From contig NZ_JPUF01000002.1 of the NCBI RefSeq assembly GCF_014737315.1, positions 84,660 through 148,659 of the forward strand: a stretch of DNA of 64,000 nt. Reading direction: 5' to 3'. The DNA comes from Treponema zioleckii (GTDB taxonomy: Bacteria; Spirochaetota; Spirochaetia; Treponematales; Treponemataceae). This document shows, in pieces, positions 1 through 7,661 of this stretch (its first letter is position 1; each line of letters starts with the position of its first letter). Under the pieces are notes generated by a model. It made no database searches. It was given only the letters and a program-made list of their open reading frames with translations, and was not told where the DNA came from. Made by a program: the position numbers and the translations under genes.

Positions 1-20
1 ATAGCTGTAAAATTCAATCA

Positions 21-95
21 CCGAATGTTTTGATTCGGAATCTCTGCGCTTGCTTGGTGCATGAGAGCCCGAATCAAGTTCGGGCTGACGGTATG
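21..95. repeat. Dispersed hairpin repeat downstream of the GerMN gene
   Basis: Two short inverted repeats lie here: ccgaat..attcgg at 21-38 and agcccgaa..ttcgggct at 66-86. They resemble the other 'gtcat...gaac' type intergenic hairpins in this window. The element sits just after the 3' end of the minus-strand GerMN gene, so it may also end transcription, although no clear U-tract is visible on that strand. Confidence 0.45.
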
Positions 96-106
96 GAATT
101 GAGTTT

Positions 107-1096
107 TTATTTGAAGCTTGCCCTTGAAAGCGGGGTGCCAATCCAAATGCCCTCGCTTCCGAGATATTGTTTTTGCTCGCCTTCCACCAAAAACTGCACG
201 GAACTTACCGTTGAGAATTCTGTGGCGGTATAAACGACTTGCATGAGTTGTGTTTGGTAGCCTTCCACGCCAAATCGGTTGAACTCAAAATTCTTGTTGA
301 AATTCAAGTAAGCTACTCCGTCTTTTATGCTTGCTGAAATGAGCCTTGTTTCTTCTGGAATCAGCGTTGTGCACCCTTTGTTTTCTTCATCGTCGCTTGG
401 TCCCTGCAGAAGCAATTTTATGTTGTTTGTGAGAGGCGAGGGCGTTTTTACAACTTTTCTGGAAACTTCCCGGCGGCTTATAACTCCGTCGCTGTTGATT
501 TCGGCGAAGCAGAGCTTTGCGGAAGTCATTTTTACGATTTCTGTGGACGGAACTGGCTGTTCTGTGATTGTTTGCGTGACTGACCTTGAAGTTGCAATTG
601 CGTTTTCTGGAATTTTAACTTCTGAAGCGGCAATTTCGCTGTTTTCGCTTGCGTCAAATTCATTTTGTTGCGTTGGAGAATTTTCCGAGTTGACCGCTTC
701 GTTCAAAAGCTCGTTTTGCGCTGCGGAAAGTTCAGTTTGTGAGCTGGTGCGTGAAGAATCCGACGCTTCTTCGGATGAAGATTCCGTATTTTGCATTAGC
801 GAGTTCAAATCTATTTTTGGGGAAGATGAATCAGAATCATCTCCCTGTCTTAAATTTATTACGACATCACCGGAATCTGCCGGTTTTTCTTCTTTTTCTT
901 TGTATTCCGCAATGAATGTTGGCGTGGTTCCGAAAATCCGTTCAAAAAAGTGTGTTGATTTTAAGTTGCTTTTTATGCTGTCGAGTTTTAGCGCAAAAAT
1001 TATAAAAATCACGAGGATACATAAAATCCAGATTCCTATGACTATTAGGGCTTTTTTACTTTTTGAACTATTTGAGTTTTCATCTTTTTCTTTCAT
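107..1096 (-). CDS. Membrane-anchored GerMN-domain protein
   Basis: 329 residues. A short charged N-terminus is followed by one hydrophobic segment at about residues 16-37, then a long Ser/Glu/Asp-rich low-complexity linker and a C-terminal domain of about 140 residues. The C-terminal domain reads like GerMN (found in spore-germination GerM and many non-spore formers): it has the 'LLQGPS', 'RLISASIKDGVAYLNF' and 'EGYQTQLMQVVYTATEF' blocks. The layout predicts an inner-membrane anchor with the GerMN domain outside the membrane, where the family is thought to act in envelope or peptidoglycan processes; no substrate can be named. A TATAAT-like hexamer (minus strand, 1105-1110) lies only 8 nt before the ATG, so the mRNA could be nearly leaderless. 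It is divergent from the sugar kinase. Confidence 0.75.
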   Translation of the reverse strand: MKEKDENSNSSKSKKALIVIGIWILCILVIFIIFALKLDSIKSNLKSTHFFERIFGTTPTFIAEYKEKEEKPADSGDVVINLRQGDDSDSSSPKIDLNSLMQNTESSSEEASDSSRTSSQTELSAAQNELLNEAVNSENSPTQQNEFDASENSEIAASEVKIPENAIATSRSVTQTITEQPVPSTEIVKMTSAKLCFAEINSDGVISRREVSRKVVKTPSPLTNNIKLLLQGPSDDEENKGCTTLIPEETRLISASIKDGVAYLNFNKNFEFNRFGVEGYQTQLMQVVYTATEFSTVSSVQFLVEGEQKQYLGSEGIWIGTPLSRASFK

Positions 1097-1218
1097 AACT
1101 TCTGATTATAACAAATTTTCACCGTTTGGTTTATATAACTGCACTTGAGAACCATAAAATAAACCGATAAAATATTTTTATTCTCGACTTTTTAGAGAAT
1201 TTTAATGGAGATTTTAAA

Positions 1219-2253
1219 ATGGAACAGCAGCCAGCAAAAAAGTTTGATTTGATTACATTCGGAGAGACAATGCTTCGTCTTTCGCCACCTTCAAACGGAC
1301 GTATTTTCCGCAGTGATGTTTTTGAGAAACATGCTGGTGGTGCGGAGCTTAACGTAGCTTCGGGTGTTTCTCTTCTAGGACTCCGTTCAGGAATTATCAC
1401 ACGTCTGCCTAGAAACGAGCTTGGAACGTTCGTAAAGAACCGAATCCGTTTTTCGAGCGTTTCGGACGATTTTATTATTTATGATGATTCTCCTGACGCG
1501 CGCCTTGGAATTTATTACTACGAGAACGGTGCGTATCCGCGAAAACCTACCGTAGTTTATGACCGAAGGCATTCTTCAATCACAAAAATTAAGTCTGAGG
1601 AAATTCCAGATGACATTTATGGAAAGACTCGGATGTTCTATACTTCTGGAATTACGCTTGCATTGAGCGAAAATACGAGAAAACTTGCCCTTGAGCTGAT
1701 TCAGAAATTCAAGGCGGCGGGGGCTAAAATCGCTTTTGACGTAAATTATCGTGCGAACCTTTGGGACGAGGACACGGCTCGCGAGACAATCAAAAAAATC
1801 TTGCCGTTCGTTGATTTGCTTTTTATTTCTGAAGAAAGCTGCCGCAGAATGTTCCAAAAATCTGGCACGCTGGAAGACATGCACCGAGAATTCTGCAAGG
1901 ATTTCCCGAATATTCAGTACATTGCTTCTTCTGAGCGCGAGGTTATAAGCCCTAAAGTGCACTCGTTCACGTCGCTTGTTTATTCAAAGGCTGAAGACAA
2001 ATTCTACACGGAAGAGCCTTACAAGGACATTGATGTTGTGGACCGAATCGGTTCTGGAGACGCTTATTGTTCAGGCGTTGTTTTTGGTCTTTTGAAATAT
2101 GACGACCCAAAAAAGGCGATGGAATTCGGAAATGCAACTTGCGCCACAAAAAATACGATTGCCGGAGACCTTCCTCTTTCTGACTTTAACGAAATCAGTT
2201 CGATTATCAAAGCTCACCAAACCAAAGGAAAGCAGAGCGAGATGAATCGCTAA
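1219..2253 (+). CDS. kdgK: PfkB-family sugar kinase, 2-keto-3-deoxygluconate kinase-like
   Basis: 344 residues, usual for ribokinase/PfkB kinases. The N-terminal substrate signature GGAELNVA is at residues 40-47. The C-terminal ATP/anion-hole motif is DRIGSGDAY at about 275-283, with Asp281 as the predicted catalytic base. The closest remembered relatives are 2-dehydro-3-deoxygluconokinases, which phosphorylate KDG from pectin and uronate breakdown. That fits the pectate lyase and acetylesterase near 58-62 kb, but other hexoses or fructose cannot be excluded. The ATG follows a ggag ribosome-binding site (atggagattttaaaatg). It is monocistronic and ends at a hairpin terminator. Symbol is tentative. 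Confidence 0.75.
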   Translation: MEQQPAKKFDLITFGETMLRLSPPSNGRIFRSDVFEKHAGGAELNVASGVSLLGLRSGIITRLPRNELGTFVKNRIRFSSVSDDFIIYDDSPDARLGIYYYENGAYPRKPTVVYDRRHSSITKIKSEEIPDDIYGKTRMFYTSGITLALSENTRKLALELIQKFKAAGAKIAFDVNYRANLWDEDTARETIKKILPFVDLLFISEESCRRMFQKSGTLEDMHREFCKDFPNIQYIASSEREVISPKVHSFTSLVYSKAEDKFYTEEPYKDIDVVDRIGSGDAYCSGVVFGLLKYDDPKKAMEFGNATCATKNTIAGDLPLSDFNEISSIIKAHQTKGKQSEMNR

Positions 2254-2274
2254 ACTTGCTAATTTTTTTACAAT

Positions 2275-2335
2275 AAAAGCCCTTTTTGCTGAAAAGTGAA
2301 AAATGCACTTTTTTTGCAGAAAGGGCTTTTCTTTT
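2275..2335 (+). terminator. Intrinsic terminator of the sugar kinase gene
   Basis: Inverted repeat aaaagccctttttgc (2275-2289) with gcagaaagggctttt (2316-2330), followed by a T-rich stretch. It separates the kinase from the Rrf2 gene. Confidence 0.8.
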
Positions 2336-2353
2336 CTTCAAAATAAATCAATA

Positions 2354-2373
2354 TTAGTATTATAATATACTTG
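2354..2373. promoter_or_regulatory. Candidate Rrf2 operator upstream of the regulator gene
   Basis: The 16-bp palindrome AGTAT-TATAAT-ATACT occupies 2356-2371 inside TTAGTAT...ATACTT, 29 nt before the regulator start. The same AGTAT-N6-ATACT palindrome precedes cysK at 3456-3471. Here its centre is a perfect -10 hexamer (TATAAT), so a bound repressor would block RNA polymerase, as expected for autoregulation. The link to the regulator is inferred from shared sequence and adjacency. Confidence 0.65.
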
Positions 2374-2400
2374 TAAATTACTAGGAAATAGAGGGAATAT

Positions 2401-2835
2401 ATGAAGATTTCAACACGCGGACGTTATGCTCTCCGCTTTATGATTGATCTTGCACAGCATAATAATGGAGATTACATTGCGTTAAAAGATATTTCTTCGC
2501 GGCAGAATATTTCTATAAAATATCTTGAGCAGATTACGTCTCTTTTGAGCAAATTCGGATTTTTGTTGAGCACGAGAGGACCTAAGGGCGGTTATAAGCT
2601 TGCTAAAGCCCCTGACGCATACAAAGTTGGTGATGTTTTACGCATTACAGAGGGAAGTCTTGCGCCGGTTGCCTGTCTTGAAACTGAGAAAAATATTTGC
2701 GAGCGTTACGGTGAATGCAAGACTATTGCATTGTGGGAAGGGCTTTATAAAGTGATTAACAATTATCTTGACAGCATTACTATTGATGATTTACTCAACA
2801 AAGCGGAGCCTGGAAGCTTTGTGTATATGATCTAA
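2401..2835 (+). CDS. Rrf2-family transcriptional regulator with Fe-S-type cysteines (IscR/CymR-like)
   Basis: 144 residues, typical for Rrf2. The N-terminal winged helix-turn-helix (MKISTRGRYALRFM at 1-14, recognition region around 35-60, wing RGPKGGYKLA at 59-69) is intact. Three cysteines, Cys92, Cys100 and Cys106, occupy the loop where IscR-type proteins ligate an Fe-S cluster, so iron-sulfur or redox sensing is plausible. The spacing (8 and 6) differs slightly from E. coli IscR. Downstream lies cysK, and both genes carry the same upstream palindrome, which points to control of cysteine synthesis (a CymR-like job) together with autoregulation. The start has gaggg 8 nt upstream. Confidence 0.85.
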   Translation: MKISTRGRYALRFMIDLAQHNNGDYIALKDISSRQNISIKYLEQITSLLSKFGFLLSTRGPKGGYKLAKAPDAYKVGDVLRITEGSLAPVACLETEKNICERYGECKTIALWEGLYKVINNYLDSITIDDLLNKAEPGSFVYMI

Positions 2836-2840
2836 AGGAA

Positions 2841-3387
2841 ACGCTACAAGTCGACTTTAAAAGTTTGAGTTTGTTTTGTGCGTTTCCCGCAAGTTTTCCT
2901 GCGGAAAACTCGCGCTTCACTTTTAGGGATAGGGACGCTACAAGTTGACTTTAAAAGTTTGAATTGGCTTTGTGCGTTTCCCGCAAGTTTTCTGGGCAGA
3001 AAACTCGCGCTTCACTTTTAAGGGTAGGGACGCTGCAAGTTGACTTAAAAGTTTAAGTTTGTTTTGTGCGTTTCCTGCAAGTTTTCCTGCGGAGAACTCG
3101 CGCTTCACTTTTAGGGATAGGGACGCTACAAGTTGATTTAAAAGTTTGAGTTGGCTTTGTGCGTTTCCCGCGAGTTTTTCTGACGGAAAACTCGCGCTTC
3201 ACTTTTAGGGATAGGGACGCTACAAGTTGATTTAAAAGTTTGAGTTGGCTTTGTGCGTTTCCCGCGAGTTTTTCTGACGGAAAACTCGCGCTTCACTTTT
3301 AGGGATAGGAAATGCTACAAGTTGACTTAAAAAGTTTAAGTTGGCTTTGTGTGTTTTCTGGCAGTTTTCTTGGGGGAAAACTGCTGG
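2841..3387. repeat. Tandem array of ~94-bp units (5.8 copies) between the Rrf2 gene and cysK
   Basis: Units start at 2841, 2935, 3030, 3123, 3217 and 3312 (93-95 bp each; the last is truncated and diverges near 3387). Each begins acgctacaagttgact, has gcgtttcc in the middle, then the palindrome gcaagttttcc..ggaaaactcgc, and ends cacttttagggatagg. Units 4 and 5 are almost identical, showing recent expansion; units 1-3 carry scattered substitutions. There are no variable spacers, so this is not CRISPR. Single copies of the same sequence occur near 51.7 and 63.7 kb. The array fills an otherwise gene-free 670-bp gap. Confidence 0.9.
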
Positions 3388-3435
3388 TCATGCTGAACTT
3401 GTTTCAGCATCTGTGCCTGTATAGGCAGGTCTTGA
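3387..3435. repeat. Dispersed 'gtcatgctgaac' hairpin
   Basis: tgctgaacttgtttcagca (3391-3409) is an inverted repeat, followed by tgcctgtataggca. Related elements occur near 12.3, 35.6 and 44.0 kb. It sits between the tandem array and the cysK promoter region. Confidence 0.55.
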
Positions 3436-3453
3436 AAAGTAAATGTAAATCCG

Positions 3454-3473
3454 TTAGTATAATTACATACTTT
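3454..3473. promoter_or_regulatory. Candidate Rrf2 operator upstream of cysK
   Basis: Palindrome AGTAT-AATTAC-ATACT at 3456-3471, within TTAGTAT...ATACTT, 34 nt before the cysK start. It matches the palindrome ahead of the Rrf2 gene in arms and spacing but not in its central six bases, the pattern expected of a protein-binding site rather than a copied promoter. Confidence 0.65.
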
Positions 3474-3505
3474 ACCGATAGGAAATTAAATAAAAGGGGG
3501 CCTGT

Positions 3506-4438
3506 ATGGCGAATATTGCAACAAAAATTACTGATTTGGTTGGAAAGACACCGATTTTGGAACTTTCTAATCTTGAGCAAAAACTTGGGCTTAAAGCAAA
3601 AATTCTTGCCAAGCTTGAATATTTTAATCCTGCCGGAAGCGTAAAAGACCGAATCGCAAAGGCGATGATAGAAGATGCTTTCGCCAGCGGAAAAATCACG
3701 AAAGACTCCGTAATTATTGAACCGACTTCCGGAAATACGGGAATCGGGCTTGCCTCTGCTGCTGCAAGCTACGGATTAAAAATCATTTTGACAATGCCAG
3801 AAACCATGTCTGTTGAGCGACGAAATATTCTTAAAGCTTACGGAGCAGAACTTGTGCTTACGGACGGTACAAAAGGAATGAAAGGTGCGATTGCGAAGGC
3901 TGAGGAACTTGCCCGAACTACACCAAACAGTTTTATTCCTGGCCAATTTGAAAATCCTGTAAATCCTAAGACTCATTTTGAAACTACCGGACCGGAAATT
4001 TGGGAAGATACAGACGGAAATGTTGACGCATTCGTTGCTGGCGTGGGAACTGGCGGAACTTTGAGCGGAGTTGGCAATTTCTTAAAATCAAAAAAGCCTG
4101 ACGTAAAAGTTTTTGCAGTTGAGCCTGCAACTTCTCCGGTTCTTTCAAAGGGAATTCCTGGGCCGCATAAAATTCAGGGAATTGGAGCGGGATTCATTCC
4201 GCAGACACTCGATACAAAGGTTTTTGACGAGGTTATTCCTGTTGAGAGTGATGACGCTTTTGCGGTTGGAAAGGAACTTGGAAAAACTGAGGGATTTTTG
4301 ACCGGAATTTCTTCTGGTGCCGCTTTGTGGGCCGCAATTCAGGTTGCTAAGCGTGCTGAATTTGAAGGCAAAACGATTGTAGTCCTCTTGCCGGATTCTG
4401 GCGACCGCTATCTTTCGACACCTCTTTTTACGGAATAA
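3506..4438 (+). CDS. cysK: Cysteine synthase (O-acetylserine sulfhydrylase)
   Basis: 310 residues, the normal CysK length. The PLP lysine lies in NPAGSVKDRIA (Lys47). The PLP-phosphate/substrate loop is PTSGNTG (73-79), and the C-terminal GISSGAA motif is present. It makes L-cysteine from O-acetylserine and sulfide in the cytoplasm. The ATG is preceded by a strong aaaaggggg ribosome-binding site. It is probably controlled by the upstream Rrf2 protein through the shared palindrome. CysM-type enzymes are similar, but length and motifs favour CysK. Confidence 0.92.
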   Translation: MANIATKITDLVGKTPILELSNLEQKLGLKAKILAKLEYFNPAGSVKDRIAKAMIEDAFASGKITKDSVIIEPTSGNTGIGLASAAASYGLKIILTMPETMSVERRNILKAYGAELVLTDGTKGMKGAIAKAEELARTTPNSFIPGQFENPVNPKTHFETTGPEIWEDTDGNVDAFVAGVGTGGTLSGVGNFLKSKKPDVKVFAVEPATSPVLSKGIPGPHKIQGIGAGFIPQTLDTKVFDEVIPVESDDAFAVGKELGKTEGFLTGISSGAALWAAIQVAKRAEFEGKTIVVLLPDSGDRYLSTPLFTE

Positions 4439-4466
4439 ACTGACTTAACTGGCGTTTAACTAACTT

Positions 4467-4526
4467 TAAAACTGCCGCGCACGAGCTTTCAACTTTGAAA
4501 GTTTTGTTCGTGGCAGTTTTTTTTGT
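4467..4526 (+). terminator. Intrinsic terminator of cysK
   Basis: The stem arms aaaactgcc and ggcagtttt enclose a longer imperfect stem-loop, followed by eight T residues ending near 4526. Confidence 0.75.
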
Positions 4527-4713
4527 CAACTAGAAACCGCGGAAAAATGCTAATTCCTAGAGGCTATTTTCTGGTTTTACTTTAAAAATATTAAAAATCT
4601 CAAGACGGAAAAATGATAAAAATCTCATTTTTGCAAAATAAAGATACTTTTTTGCATTTTATTGTCTTAAAAAACGATATATGCTAGGCTTTTCCTACTT
4701 ATTGGAGGGTAAA

Positions 4714-5046
4714 ATGAAAAAAATCATTGTCCTTATCGCGCTTTTGAGTTTTTTTGGAATGTCGGGATTTTCTGAGCAAAAATCAAAGAAGATTTTTATA
4801 GACAATCTTTATACCGTTGAACTTTATTATGATTTTGACGCAGGAAATTTAAAGCTCATGCTTTTTTCTGATAACCAAAGTCCTTTTGACGAGCAATATG
4901 CAGAAGATAACATTGCTGAAGTTATAAATGATTTTTTGAATGATAATGATTTGGAGAGCGTCAATCTTGAAAATTCTTCCAGAGATAGAAATTTTTTAGG
5001 AAGATATACGGTTGTTGAGCGGATTTATACGATAAAGAAACAATAA
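4714..5046 (+). CDS. Small exported protein of unknown function
   Basis: 110 residues from the ATG at 4714, chosen over an in-frame ATG at 4681 because attggagggtaaa lies directly before it and the protein then opens with a clean signal peptide (MKKIIVLIALLSFFGMSGFSEQ, cleavage near residue 19). The mature part of about 90 residues is acidic with several aromatic and Asp/Asn residues and no family I recognise. There is no lipobox cysteine, so it is probably periplasmic. It lies alone between cysK and the DnaA-box cluster. Confidence 0.65.
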   Translation: MKKIIVLIALLSFFGMSGFSEQKSKKIFIDNLYTVELYYDFDAGNLKLMLFSDNQSPFDEQYAEDNIAEVINDFLNDNDLESVNLENSSRDRNFLGRYTVVERIYTIKKQ

Positions 5047-5074
5047 AATATCAAAAATTAAGATTAACGGTCGA

Positions 5075-5280
5075 TAGTTATTCACAATGAGTGCACATCA
5101 TGTGGATAACTATTTTTTTTGCCCAAGAAATTTTTCTAAACTAACGAAAGTTATCCACATGATGTTAACAATATGTGGATAACCCTGTGTAAAAGCTGTT
5201 AGAAAATGTGGAAAACTCTGTGGAAAAGTTGATAAAATTGTTGATAACTTCAAAAAAATTGTGGATTATTGTAGGATAAC
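5075..5280. other. DnaA-box cluster, candidate replication origin (oriC) or DnaA-binding locus
   Basis: Seven 9-mers match or nearly match TTATNCACA within about 200 bp. Full matches: 5078-5086 (+, TTATTCACA), 5101-5109 (-), 5151-5159 (+) and 5174-5182 (-), the last three TTATCCACA. Variants: 5217-5225 (-, TTTTCCACA), 5229-5237 (-, TTTTCCACA) and 5270-5278 (-, TAATCCACA). The first two face each other in a near-perfect 12-bp inverted repeat. AT-rich tracts lie between boxes. No dnaA or dnaN gene is in the window, so this may be oriC away from dnaA, or a DnaA-titrating site. Confidence 0.7.
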
Positions 5281-5283
5281 ATT

Positions 5284-5949
5284 ATGCAAAAAAATCTCCC
5301 TTACCACAAACAATTGGACTTAATCCTCGAGGAACTTTGTGGAAAAAATCCGCCAGAACCGAAGAAAAGCCTGCTTTTACATGCTTGTTGCGGTCCTTGC
5401 AGTTCTTATGTAATTGAATATCTTTCATCGATTTTTGATATTACAATCTTCTTTTACAATCCGAACATTCATCCGGAGACTGAGTATACGCGGCGTCTGA
5501 CTGAACTAAAAAAATTCCTTACGGAGTTCCCGGATGCGCTAAAAAATAAGGTAAAGCTTGTTGTAGACAATTATAATGTTGAAGATTATTTTTCAGCAAC
5601 TAACGTTCGTTCGGAACCAGAATTGCAAAACGAGCCTGAGCGAGGCGAACGTTGCCGAAGATGTTATGAATTCAGGATGCGACGAGCTTACGACTATGCC
5701 TGCAAAAACGGCTTTGATTATTTTACGACCACGCTGAGCATAAGCCCGCATAAAGATTCAAAGATGATAAATGAAATTGGAAAGCTTCTTGAACAAGGTG
5801 GTGAGCGAAAGGAAGGCTCCCCAAAATTCCTTCCGAGCGATTTTAAAAAACGCGGTGGTTTTTTGAGGAGCACTCAATTGAGCGAAGAGTATGGCCTTTG
5901 GCGGCAGGACTATTGTGGCTGTGTTTATTCGCAGGCACGCCGAGGCTAG
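5284..5949 (+). CDS. queH: Epoxyqueuosine reductase QueH
   Basis: 221 residues, the usual size of QueH (DUF208). The vicinal pair and third cysteine of LLHACCGPCS are Cys35, Cys36 and Cys39. Further cysteines sit in GERCRRC (124, 127) and near the C-terminus in DYCGCVYS. These are the proposed Fe-S and active-site ligands. QueH reduces epoxyqueuosine to queuosine in tRNA (wobble position of GUN-anticodon tRNAs), replacing QueG in many anaerobes. It begins 6 nt after the DnaA-box region, so its promoter probably lies among the boxes. Its stop overlaps the convergent GH43 stop by 4 nt. Confidence 0.9.
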   Translation: MQKNLPYHKQLDLILEELCGKNPPEPKKSLLLHACCGPCSSYVIEYLSSIFDITIFFYNPNIHPETEYTRRLTELKKFLTEFPDALKNKVKLVVDNYNVEDYFSATNVRSEPELQNEPERGERCRRCYEFRMRRAYDYACKNGFDYFTTTLSISPHKDSKMINEIGKLLEQGGERKEGSPKFLPSDFKKRGGFLRSTQLSEEYGLWRQDYCGCVYSQARRG

Positions 5950-7463
5950 ACTTCGGAAGTTTTTATTGAGCTTACGGTAACGTAAGAATCTTCGGTTGAA
6001 CCTGTCGTAAAGGCATAAAAGCCGAACCTTCCGCCGACCCAGTGGGCGTTTTCGAGGATGAACGGTTTTGATTTTATTTCGATACCGTCATCTACATCGA
6101 AGCTGAGTGTTACGTGTGCGGTTCGGTCGTTGATTTTTCTGAACGAAATGTTGTACTTTACGATTCCGACCGAGCCTTTGTACGGGTACATTCGTATGTT
6201 TTCAAATCGTTCTTCGTCGCCGTTCTCGCTTCCCACTGATTCCACGAAGGAAAAATAGACTTTGCCGTTTTCTTTTCCGATGGCGAGGGCTTTGTATTCA
6301 TCGCCCAAAAAAACGATTCCCGCACAGCTGTTTTCTTTGAGGTGCGCGTAATCTATTTCACATTCGAAATCAAAATTTTCTGCATCAATTTTTTTTGTGA
6401 GCACGTTAGGGCTTTTCCAAATGTTCGGTTCGCCTGACTTTATTGTGGTACAAGCATTGAGCTTGATTCTGTCTTCGTAGAATTCTGCGTATTCGGCTTT
6501 TGGATTTGCAGAAAATTGAAAATCCAAAAATGGATTTTTCACTTCTTTTTTGTCTGAATAAAATCCGAATGGTTTTTCAAACTCTTTGTACGGTTCGCCT
6601 GGCGCTACTCCGCTTTCGATGGCCGTTCCGATTAATGGCCAGTCATTTGCCCAGCGCATTGGTTGGAGATGAGTGATTCTTCCGTAGATTCCGCGTTCCT
6701 GAAAATGAATGAACCAGTCTTTTATTCCTTTGGAGTTTGGTTTTTCGGTTTCTACCCATCCGCCTTGATGCGGTCCGTTTATAGCTGATTCACCCTGGAC
6801 GAGTACGATTTTTTCTTCGTAAGGCCCGGTGATTTGTTTTGAGCGTAGAACTGACTGCCAGCCTGCCGAAACGCCTCCTGCCGGTGCGAAGATGTAATAG
6901 AATCCGTTTCTTTTGTAGAATTTTGGCCCTTCGATTGTTGGTTGCGTCTTTGTTCCGTCAAAAATAATTTTGTCGCCTGAAATTTGGGTCATTGTTTTTG
7001 GATCGACTTCAAAAAGGGCAAGTTTTGAATTGAATCCGATGCGGCTTTTTACGAAAGCATGAACAACAAAAAGTTTTTCGTTTTCCCAGATAGGGCAAGG
7101 GTCTTCGAATCCTTTTCCTCTTACGATGCATTTGAGCTCGCTCCATTTTTCGAGAGGATTCTTTGTGCAAGTGTAAAAAATACCTTCGTCTGGTGTTGCG
7201 ACAAAAATGTAGAACATGCCGTTGTGGAATCTGATTGATGGCGCCCAAAGTCCCTTTGCGTTCTGTGGTTTGTCGTATATGGCAAAAGGAATCCGTTGGC
7301 AGGCATAATTTTCGAGCTTCCAGTTTACGAGATCCTTTGATGTAAGGATTGGAAGGCCTGGCATGAAGTTAAAGCTTGATGCCGTCATGTAAAATGTGTC
7401 GCCCACGCAGATTACGTCTGGGTCTGAATAGTCACAAACAAGGATAGGATTTTGATATTTCAT
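5946..7463 (-). CDS. Glycoside hydrolase family 43 (beta-xylosidase / arabinofuranosidase type)
   Basis: 505 residues from the ATG at 7463; an in-frame TTG four codons upstream is rejected because ggaaattact before the ATG acts as the ribosome-binding site. The N-terminal five-bladed propeller carries the GH43 triad: Asp14 in DYSDPDV (base), Asp121 in FEDPCP (pKa modulator) and Glu178 in TIEGPKF (acid). The last ~190 residues match the beta-sandwich domain found in GH43 xylosidases. There is no signal peptide, so it should act in the cytoplasm on imported xylo- or arabino-oligosaccharides. The exact substrate cannot be read from sequence. Confidence 0.85.
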   Translation of the reverse strand: MKYQNPILVCDYSDPDVICVGDTFYMTASSFNFMPGLPILTSKDLVNWKLENYACQRIPFAIYDKPQNAKGLWAPSIRFHNGMFYIFVATPDEGIFYTCTKNPLEKWSELKCIVRGKGFEDPCPIWENEKLFVVHAFVKSRIGFNSKLALFEVDPKTMTQISGDKIIFDGTKTQPTIEGPKFYKRNGFYYIFAPAGGVSAGWQSVLRSKQITGPYEEKIVLVQGESAINGPHQGGWVETEKPNSKGIKDWFIHFQERGIYGRITHLQPMRWANDWPLIGTAIESGVAPGEPYKEFEKPFGFYSDKKEVKNPFLDFQFSANPKAEYAEFYEDRIKLNACTTIKSGEPNIWKSPNVLTKKIDAENFDFECEIDYAHLKENSCAGIVFLGDEYKALAIGKENGKVYFSFVESVGSENGDEERFENIRMYPYKGSVGIVKYNISFRKINDRTAHVTLSFDVDDGIEIKSKPFILENAHWVGGRFGFYAFTTGSTEDSYVTVSSIKTSEV

Positions 7464-7661
7464 AGTAATTTCCAAGGCTTTTATAAATTTTTTATTAGAT
7501 TATGAAAAGAGAAAAATAAATGCAAGTCCCACCTAATTTGCAAACATTTAGAAAATAATAAAAAAAAGTCGTTTTATTTCAAAAAATTGTAATTTTTGTA
7601 TTTTCCATACATGCGATATTATAAGCATAAAACAAAGTTCCAATAAAAAAGGGGGAAAATT

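Noticed and set aside
327..1148. Long plus-strand frame opposite the GerMN gene (273 codons)
   Set aside because: It is antisense to a gene with recognisable domains, has Ser/Phe-rich mirror composition and no ribosome-binding site.
2841..3387. CRISPR array
   Set aside because: Units are contiguous near-identical repeats of ~94 bp with no unique spacers and no cas genes nearby.
3312..3644. 110-codon frame over the last tandem unit into cysK
   Set aside because: It starts in the repeat, then runs through cysK in the wrong frame.
5078..5278. Plasmid-type iterons
   Set aside because: The 9-mers match the DnaA consensus and occur in both orientations with uneven spacing, unlike evenly spaced directly repeated iterons; no rep gene is present.
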